A stretch of DNA of 64,000 nt from Saliniramus fredricksonii. GTDB taxonomy: Bacteria > Pseudomonadota > Alphaproteobacteria > Rhizobiales > Beijerinckiaceae. Positions 55,495 to 63,241 of this stretch are shown one piece after another. The stretch's first letter is position 1; every line of letters starts with the position of its first letter. The stretch covers positions 558,001 to 622,000 of the forward strand of contig NZ_FMBM01000002.1 in the NCBI RefSeq assembly GCF_900094735.1, in the 5' to 3' direction. Position numbers and translations under genes: made by a program. The notes beneath the pieces were generated by a model. That model was not told the DNA's origin. It saw only the letters and a list, made by a program, of their open reading frames with translations, and made no database searches.

Positions 55495-56093
55495 GACGCG
55501 TCGTCCGCGTCGCCATCGCCTTCCTGTCGCCTGACCTGCGCGATCGTGCGCCCGCTGAGGACGGATTCCGGTTGCGTCGAGACGGGATTGCGGCGGGCAT
55601 CGGCGGCATCGTCATCCATTTTCACGAGCAGCCATTTCTCGTCATCACCGGTCTCGGTGCGTTGCAGGGCGTATCCGCCCGCGATCTTTTCGCCTTCCAG
55701 GTGCATGAGCAGATGTCCCTGTTCGAGCGCCTTCTCGGCAGGAACGATCCCGTCTTCCTTGCGGGTGATGTTTTCCCAGGTGCCGCGATCCCAGACCAGA
55801 ACGGTCCCGGCGCCGTATTCACCCTCCGGGATCACACCCTCGAAATCGGCATAGTCGCGCGGATGGTCCTCGGTGCGCAGGGCCAGGCGTTTCTCGCGTG
55901 GATCGGTGGAGGGGCCCTTCGGGATTGCCCAGGACTTGAGCGCGCCGCCGACATTGATGCGAAAATCATAGTGCAGGCTGGAAGCGTCGTGCTTCTGAAT
56001 GACGAAGATCGGCGCATTATCGGCGGATTGCCGATCCGCTTCAGGCTCGGTCGTTTTCGAGAAGTCACGTTTTTCTTCGTATCGCATCGTCAT
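55491..56093 (-). CDS. ligD: LigD 3'-phosphoesterase domain, stand-alone
   Basis: A 200-residue 3'-end-healing enzyme that removes 3' phosphates or ribonucleosides. Metal and catalytic residues follow the LigD pattern H-x5-H-x-D (His35, His41, Asp43 in Q-K-H-D-A-S-S-L-H-Y-D-F-R), with H-P-R-D-Y-A-D-F-E-G-V-I-P and G-T-V-L-V-W-D-R-G-T-W later. First gene of the split LigD operon. ATG 56087 is an alternative start. Confidence 0.92.
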   Translation of the reverse strand: MTMRYEEKRDFSKTTEPEADRQSADNAPIFVIQKHDASSLHYDFRINVGGALKSWAIPKGPSTDPREKRLALRTEDHPRDYADFEGVIPEGEYGAGTVLVWDRGTWENITRKEDGIVPAEKALEQGHLLMHLEGEKIAGGYALQRTETGDDEKWLLVKMDDDAADARRNPVSTQPESVLSGRTIAQVRRQEGDGDADDAS

Positions 56094-56260
56094 CAGCGCT
56101 TCCGTTCCATGGCGCGGTTTGTCTTAACCGATTCAAATCCGGATCAGGCATTTGCGTTCCACGGATTTGGCGCCAATGCCTTGCCCCGGGAGCGGTCGGC
56201 AAGCGATGGTGCAGACCGCATGCTTGCTGATTCACCCTCTGACGCAAGAAGGATCATCCG

Positions 56261-56416
56261 ATGATGGCTCTGCCGTTCGTCATCGTCTTCGCCGGTCTCG
56301 CCTTCGCCTGGTATGGCCGGCGTGGCTGGGCGCTGGGGAGCGGGCTCGCCGCGATCGCGCTCACGCTGATGCTGTTTCGCCTGCATGCGACGGACAGCCT
56401 CGCTCTGTCCTTCTGA
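56261..56416 (+). CDS. DUF5993-type small membrane protein
   Basis: A 51-residue protein with two short membrane helices separated by Y-G-R-R-G-W and ending H-A-T-D-S-L-A-L-S-F. It matches my recollection of DUF5993, which commonly precedes dsbB. An AAGGAT site lies upstream. Only 12 bases separate it from the DsbB start, so the two are almost certainly cotranscribed; it may assist DsbB in the membrane. Confidence 0.78.
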   Translation: MMALPFVIVFAGLAFAWYGRRGWALGSGLAAIALTLMLFRLHATDSLALSF

Positions 56417-56428
56417 CCGGTGGCTGTG

Positions 56429-56977
56429 ATGATCGATGCTGCGACCTCCCGCCTGCTCAACGCGCTCGCCCTGATCGCGATATCCGCGATCCTGCTTGCC
56501 GCCTTCTACACCCAGATCGTCGCGCGCGAATTGCCTTGCCCGCTCTGCATCCTGCAACGCGCCGGCTTCGTCGCCGTGGGGCTCGGCCTCGCGCTGAACC
56601 TGCTGATCGGCCCGCGCCCCGGCCATTACGGGCTGATGATCCTCGCCGCTCTCGCCGGCGGCGCCGTATCGCTGCGCCAGGTCGCGCTGCATATCGTGCC
56701 CGGCAGTGGCGCTTATGGCGATCCCGTGCTTGGCCTGCATCTCTACAGCTGGGCAGCGCTGATTTTCGGCGCGATCATTCTCGGTGCAGCCGCGATGCTG
56801 TTTTTCGAGCGGCAGTTCGAGCCGACTATCGGGGCGCGCGCGCGCAACCCGCTGATCCTCGCCGCGCTCACCGTCTTCGCTCTGGTGACACTCGGCAATG
56901 CCGCCTCGACCCTGCTCGAATGCGGCACCGGCCTCTGCCCGGACAACCCCGTCGCCTATGAGTGGCTTCCCGGCTGA
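56429..56977 (+). CDS. dsbB: Disulfide bond formation protein B family
   Basis: A 182-residue inner-membrane protein with about four helices. It has the active pair C-P-L-C (R-E-L-P-C-P-L-C-I-L-Q-R) after the first helix and a second periplasmic cysteine pair in E-C-G-T-G-L-C-P-D-N-P. DsbB reoxidises DsbA and passes electrons to quinone; here the second pair is near the C-terminus rather than in the middle loop, a feature of divergent DsbB-like proteins. GTG codons at 56420 and 56426 are alternative starts. Confidence 0.85.
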   Translation: MIDAATSRLLNALALIAISAILLAAFYTQIVARELPCPLCILQRAGFVAVGLGLALNLLIGPRPGHYGLMILAALAGGAVSLRQVALHIVPGSGAYGDPVLGLHLYSWAALIFGAIILGAAAMLFFERQFEPTIGARARNPLILAALTVFALVTLGNAASTLLECGTGLCPDNPVAYEWLPG

Positions 56978-57366
56978 TTGCCCGCTCGGTTCGCAGGCCT
57001 GGCGCGCGCTGCACGCGGGTCCTCTCCCGTTTCCAGGCACAGACCGGAGAGATGGTGAACACTTTGAGGTATGAGCGGGGAGGGAGTGTATCGGGATCAG
57101 GCGCCGGCGTCATGGGCCGTGCCGCAGCCATCGACGGCGAAGAGATGCTTGTCGCCGCCGCTTGCCTGCTGCCCGTATTCACGGAGGGAGCCGGGACGGT
57201 TTACGGCCTGTATGAAGGGCATGATTTCAATCCCCATGGAGAGGGGAGGCCGAGCGCGTGTTTCATCGCGGTTTTGCAAAACGATGCTGATACAGGGTTT
57301 CGCACTTCGCCGACAAGAAGCGCGCGCCGTCACGCATCGCGACGGCGCGCAGGTTTCAAGGTGATC
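56978..57366. other. Intergenic region without a convincing gene
   Basis: Between dsbB and the convergent cold-shock gene. A 97-codon open frame at 57071-57364 has no homology that I recognise and no clear ribosome site, so I leave it out. The cold-shock terminator hairpin lies at 57322-57350. Confidence 0.6.
57322..57350 (-). terminator. Terminator hairpin of the cold-shock gene
   Basis: GCGCGCCGTC (57322-57331) and GACGGCGCGC (57341-57350) are perfect 10-bp inverted repeats with a 9-base loop, 17 bases after the cold-shock stop. The downstream minus-strand sequence GCTTCTTGTC is only weakly T-rich. Confidence 0.65.
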
Positions 57367-58056
57367 TCAGATCTCGATCGTTGCGGCTTCGCGGCCCTTC
57401 TGGCCTTCGACCACGCCCATACGGACCTGCTGGCCTTCGATCAGATCCGGCAGATTGGCGCGCATGAGTACGGAGCGGTGGATGAACACGTCCTTGCCCC
57501 CATCCTCGGCCATGATGAAGCCGAAGCCCTTGGTCGGATTATACCATTTCACCGTACCGGACAGTTCCGTCGCCGGGCCGGTGCTGCGCGGTCCGCCGAA
57601 GCCCTGCTGGCGCGGCGGGGGACGGCGCTGGCCGCCGAAGCCGCCACCGGGACCGCCGGCGCCACCGAAGCCCTGACGCTGCGGGCGTTCTTCCGCAGTG
57701 CTGGTATCGGCGCTGAGCACCTCCGTGACCTGCGGGCCCTTCTGGCCCTGCGCGGTCCGCACTTCCAGCTTGGTGCCGGGCAGAAATTCATCATAGCCCG
57801 CCGCCTGGACGGCGCGGATATGCAGGAAGGCATCGCCCGAGCCGTCGCCCAGCTCGACGAAACCGAAGCCCTTCTCCGGGTTGAACCACTTCACGACCGC
57901 GTCCATCTCGACGCCGCCGACCGGACGGGACATTGACGGCTGACTGCCGAAGGAACCACGTTCCGCGCGCGGCTCGAAATAGTCAGGCTGATCCTGACCA
58001 AAATCATTATCGAAGCCCTTACGGCTCGTCTCGCGGAAATCTCGACCTCGACCCAT
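57367..58056 (-). CDS. Double cold-shock-domain protein with glycine-rich linker
   Basis: A 229-residue nucleic-acid-binding protein with two cold-shock domains. The first (about 50-115) has V-V-K-W-F-N-P-E-K-G-F-G-F-V; the second (about 163-228) has T-V-K-W-Y-N-P-T-K-G-F-G-F-I and D-V-F-I-H. A Gly/Arg/Gln-rich linker joins them, and a charged 45-residue N-terminus precedes. Such double-domain proteins are typical of alphaproteobacteria and act as RNA chaperones. The long leader upstream may mediate cold regulation. Confidence 0.92.
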   Translation of the reverse strand: MGRGRDFRETSRKGFDNDFGQDQPDYFEPRAERGSFGSQPSMSRPVGGVEMDAVVKWFNPEKGFGFVELGDGSGDAFLHIRAVQAAGYDEFLPGTKLEVRTAQGQKGPQVTEVLSADTSTAEERPQRQGFGGAGGPGGGFGGQRRPPPRQQGFGGPRSTGPATELSGTVKWYNPTKGFGFIMAEDGGKDVFIHRSVLMRANLPDLIEGQQVRMGVVEGQKGREAATIEI

Positions 58057-58549
58057 GTATTCTCTCGCTCTGGAGCTGCTTCAAAACGGGGTCGCGTTCA
58101 CCGACACACCTGACGGACACAACCGTTTCCGGGATGCCCATGACAGTCTGAAAACCGACAACCTGATCTTATTGGACGAACTCCAAAGCGACGGCGATGT
58201 CATTCATCAACGCTTGTGACCGCTGACCCACAACCGGCATCATACCGGCTCGGTACCATTGCAGAAATTGCGTTGCCTTGTAAAGCGTTTGTTGATTTTG
58301 GGCCGCTCAAATGCGCGGTTATGGCGAGATGCGGCAATAAATTGTGACATTCTTCTGAAAAATCCGAAAAATCGCACCGGTTTGTCCGGCCAAATTTCTT
58401 GACTTTCAAACCCTCCTCACGATTTCACATGCCGATGACGGGAATGGGGCTCCCGCGAAAGCGCCGTCGCTCGGAGCGGGTCGACAAGTCGGTCCGGGCA
58501 TGCGAACCAGAGCAAATTGTGGCGTGGATGGACGCCGGGGTATAGGGCG
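58057..58549. other. Divergent leader region of the cold-shock and Brp genes
   Basis: This 493-base gap has no credible gene. The middle (58240-58410) is AT-rich and probably holds the promoter and a long 5' untranslated leader for the cold-shock gene. A TTGACT at 58401 could be a -35 element for the plus strand. I see no clear terminator or riboswitch. Confidence 0.5.
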
Positions 58550-59629
58550 ATGGATTCCAGCAGGCGGGTCGAGAATGGAAGGCTACAGGCAACGACCCAT
58601 GCGCAACAGCATGACGATGCCATGACGCCTGACGGCTATCGCGCGTGGTTCGCGTCCCTGCGGCGTGCCCATGCCGTCGCTGCGCTCGCCGTGATCGGCG
58701 TCACGGCCATCCTCTATCCGTTTCTTGCGCCGGCCTCGGCCCTGTTCCAGCTCGCCATGGCCGGGGCGCTGCTCCTGCTCCTCGTGCTGCCGCATGCCGC
58801 GCTCGATCAATATGCGGCGCTGATCGTCTTGCAGCCGCGACTCGGCCGGCTCTGGCCGCTGGGTTTCATGGTGATCTACGGCGTTCTTGCCGTCAGTGTC
58901 GTTGCGGGCTGGATGATCGCGCCGCAGATCCTGCTTCCCGCCCTCATCCTGCTCGCCGCTCTGCATTACGGGCTCGGCGATGTCGAGGAGGGCTCCTTGT
59001 GGCGTTACCCGGAAATCGTCGCGCGCGGTCTCGCCCCCTTTTCGCTCGCGGTTCTCTTCAGCCTGCCGCAGGTCACGGCCTTCGCGGGCTGGCTCGTCCT
59101 CGACGTGCCGATGGCCACGCGGGTGATCTATGACTGGGCGCTGCCTGTGGCGCTGGCCTGGCAGGGGCTGTGGGCGCTGGTGATCCTGCGCTCACTCTGG
59201 CAGACATTGTCCGGGCATGGTGATGGCATGCGCGCGGTCGTGCGTGTCTGTGAGATGGCGGTCATTGTCCTCGCTTTCGCGATGCTTCCGCCTTTGATCG
59301 CCCTTGTGCTTTATGTCGGGCTCGTACACGCCCCGCGCCATCTGTTCGATTTCGCCGCGCGCAACCCGGCCATCGGCAATCCATCGCGCGCAATGATGCG
59401 CGTCCTGCGCGCGACGATTCTGCCGACCGCGATGACGATTGCGCTGCTTGCCCTGATGATTTTCTTCTTCATCGATCCGGCGATGCCCCACGCCTACAGT
59501 CTGCGCATCGCGATCTGGCTGGTGAGCGCCTTCGCGGTGCCGCACGCCGTCTTCACGTTCCTCGCCCTGCGTGGTTTCACCGGCCTGCGTGAGATGCGCG
59601 CCGAGGCAGGTTCTCAATCGAGGCGATAG
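58550..59629 (+). CDS. blh: Brp/Blh-family beta-carotene 15,15'-dioxygenase
   Basis: A membrane enzyme that cleaves beta-carotene to two retinal molecules. The 359-residue protein has about eight helices and the family histidine motifs: L-P-H-A-A-L-D-Q, A-L-H-Y-G-L-G-D, L-V-H-A-P-R-H-L and V-P-H-A-V-F. The His pattern is divergent from classical Blh (H-G-x-x-D, H-F/W-G), so the exact substrate is less sure. Start uncertain among ATG 58550, ATG 58622 and an upstream TTG. No opsin or carotenoid gene adjoins it. Confidence 0.78.
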   Translation: MDSSRRVENGRLQATTHAQQHDDAMTPDGYRAWFASLRRAHAVAALAVIGVTAILYPFLAPASALFQLAMAGALLLLLVLPHAALDQYAALIVLQPRLGRLWPLGFMVIYGVLAVSVVAGWMIAPQILLPALILLAALHYGLGDVEEGSLWRYPEIVARGLAPFSLAVLFSLPQVTAFAGWLVLDVPMATRVIYDWALPVALAWQGLWALVILRSLWQTLSGHGDGMRAVVRVCEMAVIVLAFAMLPPLIALVLYVGLVHAPRHLFDFAARNPAIGNPSRAMMRVLRATILPTAMTIALLALMIFFFIDPAMPHAYSLRIAIWLVSAFAVPHAVFTFLALRGFTGLREMRAEAGSQSRR

Positions 59630-60135
59630 AGCGCAACCGGCGCGACGCCCGCACGGATGATGCCGAGCTTGCGTGCCGCGCCTTCGGCGAGATCGATCAC
59701 CCGCCCGCCCGTGAAGGGGCCGCGATCATTGATCCGGACCACGACCGCGTTGCCGCTCGCGGGATGCACCACGCGAACCCGCGTGCCGAAGGGCAGGGAG
59801 GGATGCGCCGCCGTCATGCCGGAGGGGTCGAAACGCTCGCCGTTGGCCGTGCGGCTGCCATGGCGATAGAAGGAGGCTCGGCCCTGCTGGAACGGAGCAT
59901 CATCGCGCTCGGTGAGGCCGGCATATTGCATGAGCCTTGTCGACGCCTCGGGGCCGGGCCCGGTGATCGCCGAGCCTGCCTGTGCGATTTCTGCATCGCC
60001 CGCGAGGGCGACGCTGTCGCCGTCGGTCGGAACGCAGGCGCCAAGCACGATGCTCATCAGCGCGATGCCGGGTATGGTGGCCTTGCGCAGGATCAGACGG
60101 GAAAGGGCGCGAGGCGTGTGGGAGAGCGGCGGCAT
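59614..60135 (-). CDS. rlpA: RlpA-like septal ring lipoprotein
   Basis: A 173-residue lipoprotein. A signal with lipobox I-V-L-G-A-C (Cys34) directs it to the envelope. The double-psi beta-barrel follows: G-R-A-S-F-Y, G-S-R-T-A-N-G-E-R-F-D, F-G-T-R-V-R-V and V-R-I-N-D-R-G-P-F. There is no SPOR domain. RlpA-type proteins cut denuded glycan strands or act structurally at division sites. The ATG at 60135 is chosen because it puts the lipobox at the proper distance. It overlaps the convergent Brp gene by 16 bases. Confidence 0.88.
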   Translation of the reverse strand: MPPLSHTPRALSRLILRKATIPGIALMSIVLGACVPTDGDSVALAGDAEIAQAGSAITGPGPEASTRLMQYAGLTERDDAPFQQGRASFYRHGSRTANGERFDPSGMTAAHPSLPFGTRVRVVHPASGNAVVVRINDRGPFTGGRVIDLAEGAARKLGIIRAGVAPVALYRLD

Positions 60136-60262
60136 GACGGGCTCGTGATCTGTTGTGTTGATCCGACGGAGCCGCCTGCGATGCGGCGGAAATGGGGCAG
60201 GAACGCTCCGCACGCCTTCGCAACGCCGTGCCTGTTGCCGGGACGCCACAGGATACGGGATC

Positions 60263-60619
60263 TCACTCGTCCTGAATGCTCTCGAGATAGGCGATGATAT
60301 CGCCGATCTGAATCGCGTTGAAGCGGAATTCCGGCATCTGCTGCACGCCGTCATGGCCGACCATGATGCCCTCGGCCAACGCCTCTTCCAGCGCCTTCAC
60401 CGGGTAGCGCGCGCTGATCTCGTGAAAGGCGACGGCTTCGGGAACGGGGCTGGTGCCGGTCGCGTCGACCGCATGGCAACTCGCGCAGTTCTCCGTGAGC
60501 AGGGCTCGGCCCGTCTGCGGATCGGGCGCCCAGCCGCTCTTGGCTTCCGCGAGGGCCACGAAGGCGCCGCCGATGATGCCGACGGCGAAGAAGGCGCGGA
60601 AGAATTGTCCCATTTGCAT
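60263..60619 (-). CDS. Exported class I cytochrome c
   Basis: A 118-residue small cytochrome. A signal peptide or anchor occupies residues 1-26, heme attachment is C-A-S-C-H (45-49), and the likely sixth ligand is Met in Q-Q-M-P-E-F. It transfers electrons in the periplasm; the partner is unknown. It is 38 bases after a small membrane-protein gene and may share the CtrA-boxed promoter at 61084. Confidence 0.9.
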   Translation of the reverse strand: MQMGQFFRAFFAVGIIGGAFVALAEAKSGWAPDPQTGRALLTENCASCHAVDATGTSPVPEAVAFHEISARYPVKALEEALAEGIMVGHDGVQQMPEFRFNAIQIGDIIAYLESIQDE

Positions 60620-60657
60620 CGTATCGTCTCGCCTTGTTGCGTCCCGCAGGTGCCGGT

Positions 60658-61035
60658 TCAGACCCCGCCGAGCCGCAGGGTCTGGGCCGTGCGGATGAGC
60701 GAGATCACGAATAGGAGGGAAAACAGCCCGCCGGCCAGCGCACCGGCGAGCCGGGGATTGCGCGTGAAGGGCGCGCGAAAGACGCTTTCGCGCCCGAAAT
60801 AGGTGACCGCCAGGGCGAGCAGCAGAATCAGCGGCACCGAGAAGAGATAGGCGCCGGTGCTCATGGCGCGCGCGCTTTCCGGGGCGATGAAGGCCATGAT
60901 GTCGTTCACCCAGGGCGCCTGCATGCCGGCATAGAGTGCGAGCGCCCAGGCGGCGCCGGTCACGATGCTCAATTGCGCCAGCAGCGCGCGCTGCATGCGC
61001 TCCGATGCTGGCAGGGGCAGGCTGGTGCTGGTCAC
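60658..61035 (-). CDS. Small membrane protein behind a CtrA box
   Basis: An unrecognised 125-residue protein with three clear hydrophobic helices (A-W-A-L-A-L-Y-A-G-M, F-S-V-P-L-I-L-L-L-A-L-A-V and A-G-G-L-F-S-L-L-F-V-I-S-L). The frame is open to a GTG at 61068, but a perfect CtrA box ends only 16 bases before that codon. A start at GTG 61035 (or ATG 60996) leaves room for a promoter and is preferred. It precedes the cytochrome c gene, so the two may be cotranscribed. Confidence 0.75.
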   Translation of the reverse strand: MTSTSLPLPASERMQRALLAQLSIVTGAAWALALYAGMQAPWVNDIMAFIAPESARAMSTGAYLFSVPLILLLALAVTYFGRESVFRAPFTRNPRLAGALAGGLFSLLFVISLIRTAQTLRLGGV

Positions 61036-61083
61036 GGCGGATACTCGCTGACGGTGGCTGGGGATCACCGTGCGCGAGCTTGG

Positions 61084-61099
61084 TTAAGCGGTGGTTAAC
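61084..61099. promoter_or_regulatory. Perfect CtrA-binding box TTAA-N7-TTAAC
   Basis: TTAA (61084-61087), seven bases, TTAAC (61095-61099). This is the exact CtrA consensus and is also readable on the other strand. It lies upstream of the minus-strand membrane-protein and cytochrome c genes, at a distance that suits a -35 position. It is the only exact match I found in the window. Confidence 0.7.
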
Positions 61100-61107
61100 G
61101 AAACCGA

Positions 61108-61135
61108 GACGGCGCCGGATTCCTCCAGCGCCGTC
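61108..61135 (-). terminator. Terminator hairpin of carA
   Basis: GACGGCGC (61108-61115) and GCGCCGTC (61128-61135) form an 8-bp stem with a 12-base loop, 33 bases past the carA stop. The sequence after it on the minus strand, TCGGTTTCG, is modestly T-rich. Confidence 0.65.
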
Positions 61136-61167
61136 AACAACCTCGGCAACAAGCGCTTCCGCGCGGA

Positions 61168-62376
61168 TCAGGCCGTGACCTGCGCGCGGTCCTGCATCAG
61201 CCCCACGAAGCGATCAAACAGGTAATGGCTGTCATGCGGACCGGGGGAGGCTTCCGGGTGGTGCTGCACGGAGAAGACCGGCTTGTCCTTCAGCGCGATG
61301 CCGGAATTCGAGCCGTCGAAGAGCGAGACATGCGTCTCCTGCACATTGGCGGGCAGGTCGTCGGCATCGACGGCGAAGCCGTGATTCATCGAGACGATCT
61401 CGACCTTGCCGGTGGTGTGATCCTTCACCGGATGGTTCGCGCCGTGATGGCCCTGGCCCATCTTCTTCGTCTTCAGGCCGAGCGCGAGGGCGAGCATCTG
61501 GTGGCCCAGACAAATTCCAAAAACCGGAACGTCCCTCTCCAGGAGCGCACGGATCACCGGCACCGCATATTCCCCCGTCGCCGCCGGATCGCCGGGGCCG
61601 TTCGAGAGAAAGATACCGTCGGGCTTGTGGGCCATGATCTCGTCGGCGCTCGCGGTGGCCGGCACGACGGTGACCCGGCAGCCGGCATTGGCCAGAAGCC
61701 GCAGGATGTTGCGCTTCACGCCATAATCGATGGCGACGACATGGGCTTTCGCCTCGCTGCGCCGGCCATAGCCGCGCCCGAGCTCCCAGGGCGTCTCGTC
61801 CCATTCATAGGCGTCCTTCGCCGTGACCAGCGGCACGAGATCCTGGCCCGTCATGTCCGGCAGCTGCGCCGCCTTCTGCCTGAGCGCCGCGACGTCGAAA
61901 GCGCCGGTCGGCGAATGCGCGATGACGGCGTTTTGCATGCCATGATCACGGATCAGCGCCGTGAGGGCGCGGGTGTCGATGCCGGAGATGCCGATCAGCC
62001 CGCGCGCCTTCAGCCAGGCGTCGAGATGGCTTGCCGCGCGCCAGTTCGAGGGCTGGGTGATCGCGGCGGCGAGCACCACGCCGCGCACCGGCGAGGGCGA
62101 GACCGCGTCGATCGCCTCCAGATCCTCGTCATTGGTGCCGACATTGCCGATATGCGGGAAGGTGAAGGTGATGATCTGGCCGGCATAGGAGGGGTCGGTC
62201 AGGATTTCCTGATAGCCCGTCATCGCCGTGTTGAAGCAGACCTCGCCGGCCGCCTCGCCCGTCGCACCGATGCCGAAGCCTTCGAGCACGGTGCCGTCGG
62301 CCAGCACGAGAAGAGCCGTGGCGGCGAGGTCCTGCCAGCCGGATTCGGTCGTGGGCGCGGTATCATCTTGCGACAT
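61168..62376 (-). CDS. carA: Carbamoyl-phosphate synthase small subunit
   Basis: CarA hydrolyses glutamine and feeds ammonia to CarB for carbamoyl phosphate, used in arginine and pyrimidine synthesis. The 402-residue protein has the N-terminal domain C-F-N-T-A-M-T-G-Y-Q-E-I-L-T-D-P and the glutaminase triad: Cys in F-G-I-C-L-G-H-Q, His in V-Q-H-H-P-E-A, with Glu. ATG 62376 matches the family start; the frame continues upstream to 62454. carB is not adjacent, which is common in alphaproteobacteria. Confidence 0.95.
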   Translation of the reverse strand: MSQDDTAPTTESGWQDLAATALLVLADGTVLEGFGIGATGEAAGEVCFNTAMTGYQEILTDPSYAGQIITFTFPHIGNVGTNDEDLEAIDAVSPSPVRGVVLAAAITQPSNWRAASHLDAWLKARGLIGISGIDTRALTALIRDHGMQNAVIAHSPTGAFDVAALRQKAAQLPDMTGQDLVPLVTAKDAYEWDETPWELGRGYGRRSEAKAHVVAIDYGVKRNILRLLANAGCRVTVVPATASADEIMAHKPDGIFLSNGPGDPAATGEYAVPVIRALLERDVPVFGICLGHQMLALALGLKTKKMGQGHHGANHPVKDHTTGKVEIVSMNHGFAVDADDLPANVQETHVSLFDGSNSGIALKDKPVFSVQHHPEASPGPHDSHYLFDRFVGLMQDRAQVTA

Positions 62377-62511
62377 GGCTCGTTTCTCGCTTATGTGCGG
62401 TACGATTATGCGGTACGACCGCGCGCCGATAAGGCGCTTGCGTCGATGGGTCACTTAAGGGTGCGGCGGGGCGGCGTCAACGCTGCGCGGCCAGGAAATG
62501 CGGAGAATTCA

Positions 62512-62967
62512 ATGTTGCGCGAACGTTTCACCCAGGAACTCAAGGATGCGATGCGCGCCGGCGAAAAGCGCAAGCTCGCCACCATCCGCCTGATCCAGTC
62601 CGCCCTCAAGGACAAGGACATCGAGCTGCGCGGCGCCGGCAAGGGCGAGGCCAGCGACGAGGAGATCCTCGCCATGCTGCAGAAGATGATCAAGCAGCGC
62701 CAGGAATCGGCCACCATCTACGCCGAGAACAACCGCGACGAACTCGCCGCCCAGGAAAACGAGGAAGCCGCAATCATCACGAGCTTCCTCCCCAAACAAC
62801 TCGACGAATCCGAAATGCGCGCCGCCATCGAAGCCGAAATCGCCGAGCAGGGCGCAAGCTCGATGAAGGATATGGGCAAGGTGATCGGGGGTTTGCGGGG
62901 GAAATACGCGGGCCGGATGGATTTCGGGAAGGCGAGCGGGGTGGTGAAGGAGATGTTGTCGGGGTGA
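62512..62967 (+). CDS. GatB/YqeY domain-containing protein
   Basis: A 151-residue helical protein with F-T-Q-E-L-K-D-A-M-R-A-G-E-K-R-K-L, M-I-K-Q-R-Q-E-S, Y-A-E-N-N-R-D-E-L and F-L-P-K-Q-L-D-E-S-E. The YqeY domain is related to the tRNA-binding tail of GatB; stand-alone proteins may act in tRNA-dependent amidation. GGAG lies six bases before the ATG. It is divergent from carA, a normal arrangement, but the dnaG gene expected next is absent. Confidence 0.92.
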   Translation: MLRERFTQELKDAMRAGEKRKLATIRLIQSALKDKDIELRGAGKGEASDEEILAMLQKMIKQRQESATIYAENNRDELAAQENEEAAIITSFLPKQLDESEMRAAIEAEIAEQGASSMKDMGKVIGGLRGKYAGRMDFGKASGVVKEMLSG

Positions 62968-63241
62968 TGGGGGGGATTTTATCCGATCCATGTTGTCACC
63001 AAATTCTTGAAAGTCTTTGATGGTTTGGACATCACGGCGTCGCGGGGATTTGGGCTGTCCGATGTGTATTTGCGCCAAAATAGCAATTAAAAGCTCCCGA
63101 TTCGACACTGGCAGGCCGACCTGCTTGCCGAACGAGGGTAGCTTTTTATAAATTAATCCATTGCTTTTGCGAGAATACGACCGAGGCCTCCGGTCGCGTC
63201 AAAGCATGATGCGGAAAATTCAGTTCATGGCTTGCCGAATT

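Noticed and set aside
57071-57364. Possible 97-residue protein between dsbB and the cold-shock gene
   Set aside because: No convincing ribosome site or family resemblance; it overlaps the cold-shock terminator hairpin.
56962-57936. 324-codon plus-strand frame opposite the cold-shock gene
   Set aside because: It overlaps two well-formed cold-shock domains on the other strand and has no homology that I recognise.
61225-62967. 580-codon plus-strand frame crossing carA and the GatB/YqeY gene
   Set aside because: Only the last 152 codons, from the ATG at 62512, are real; the rest is antisense to carA.
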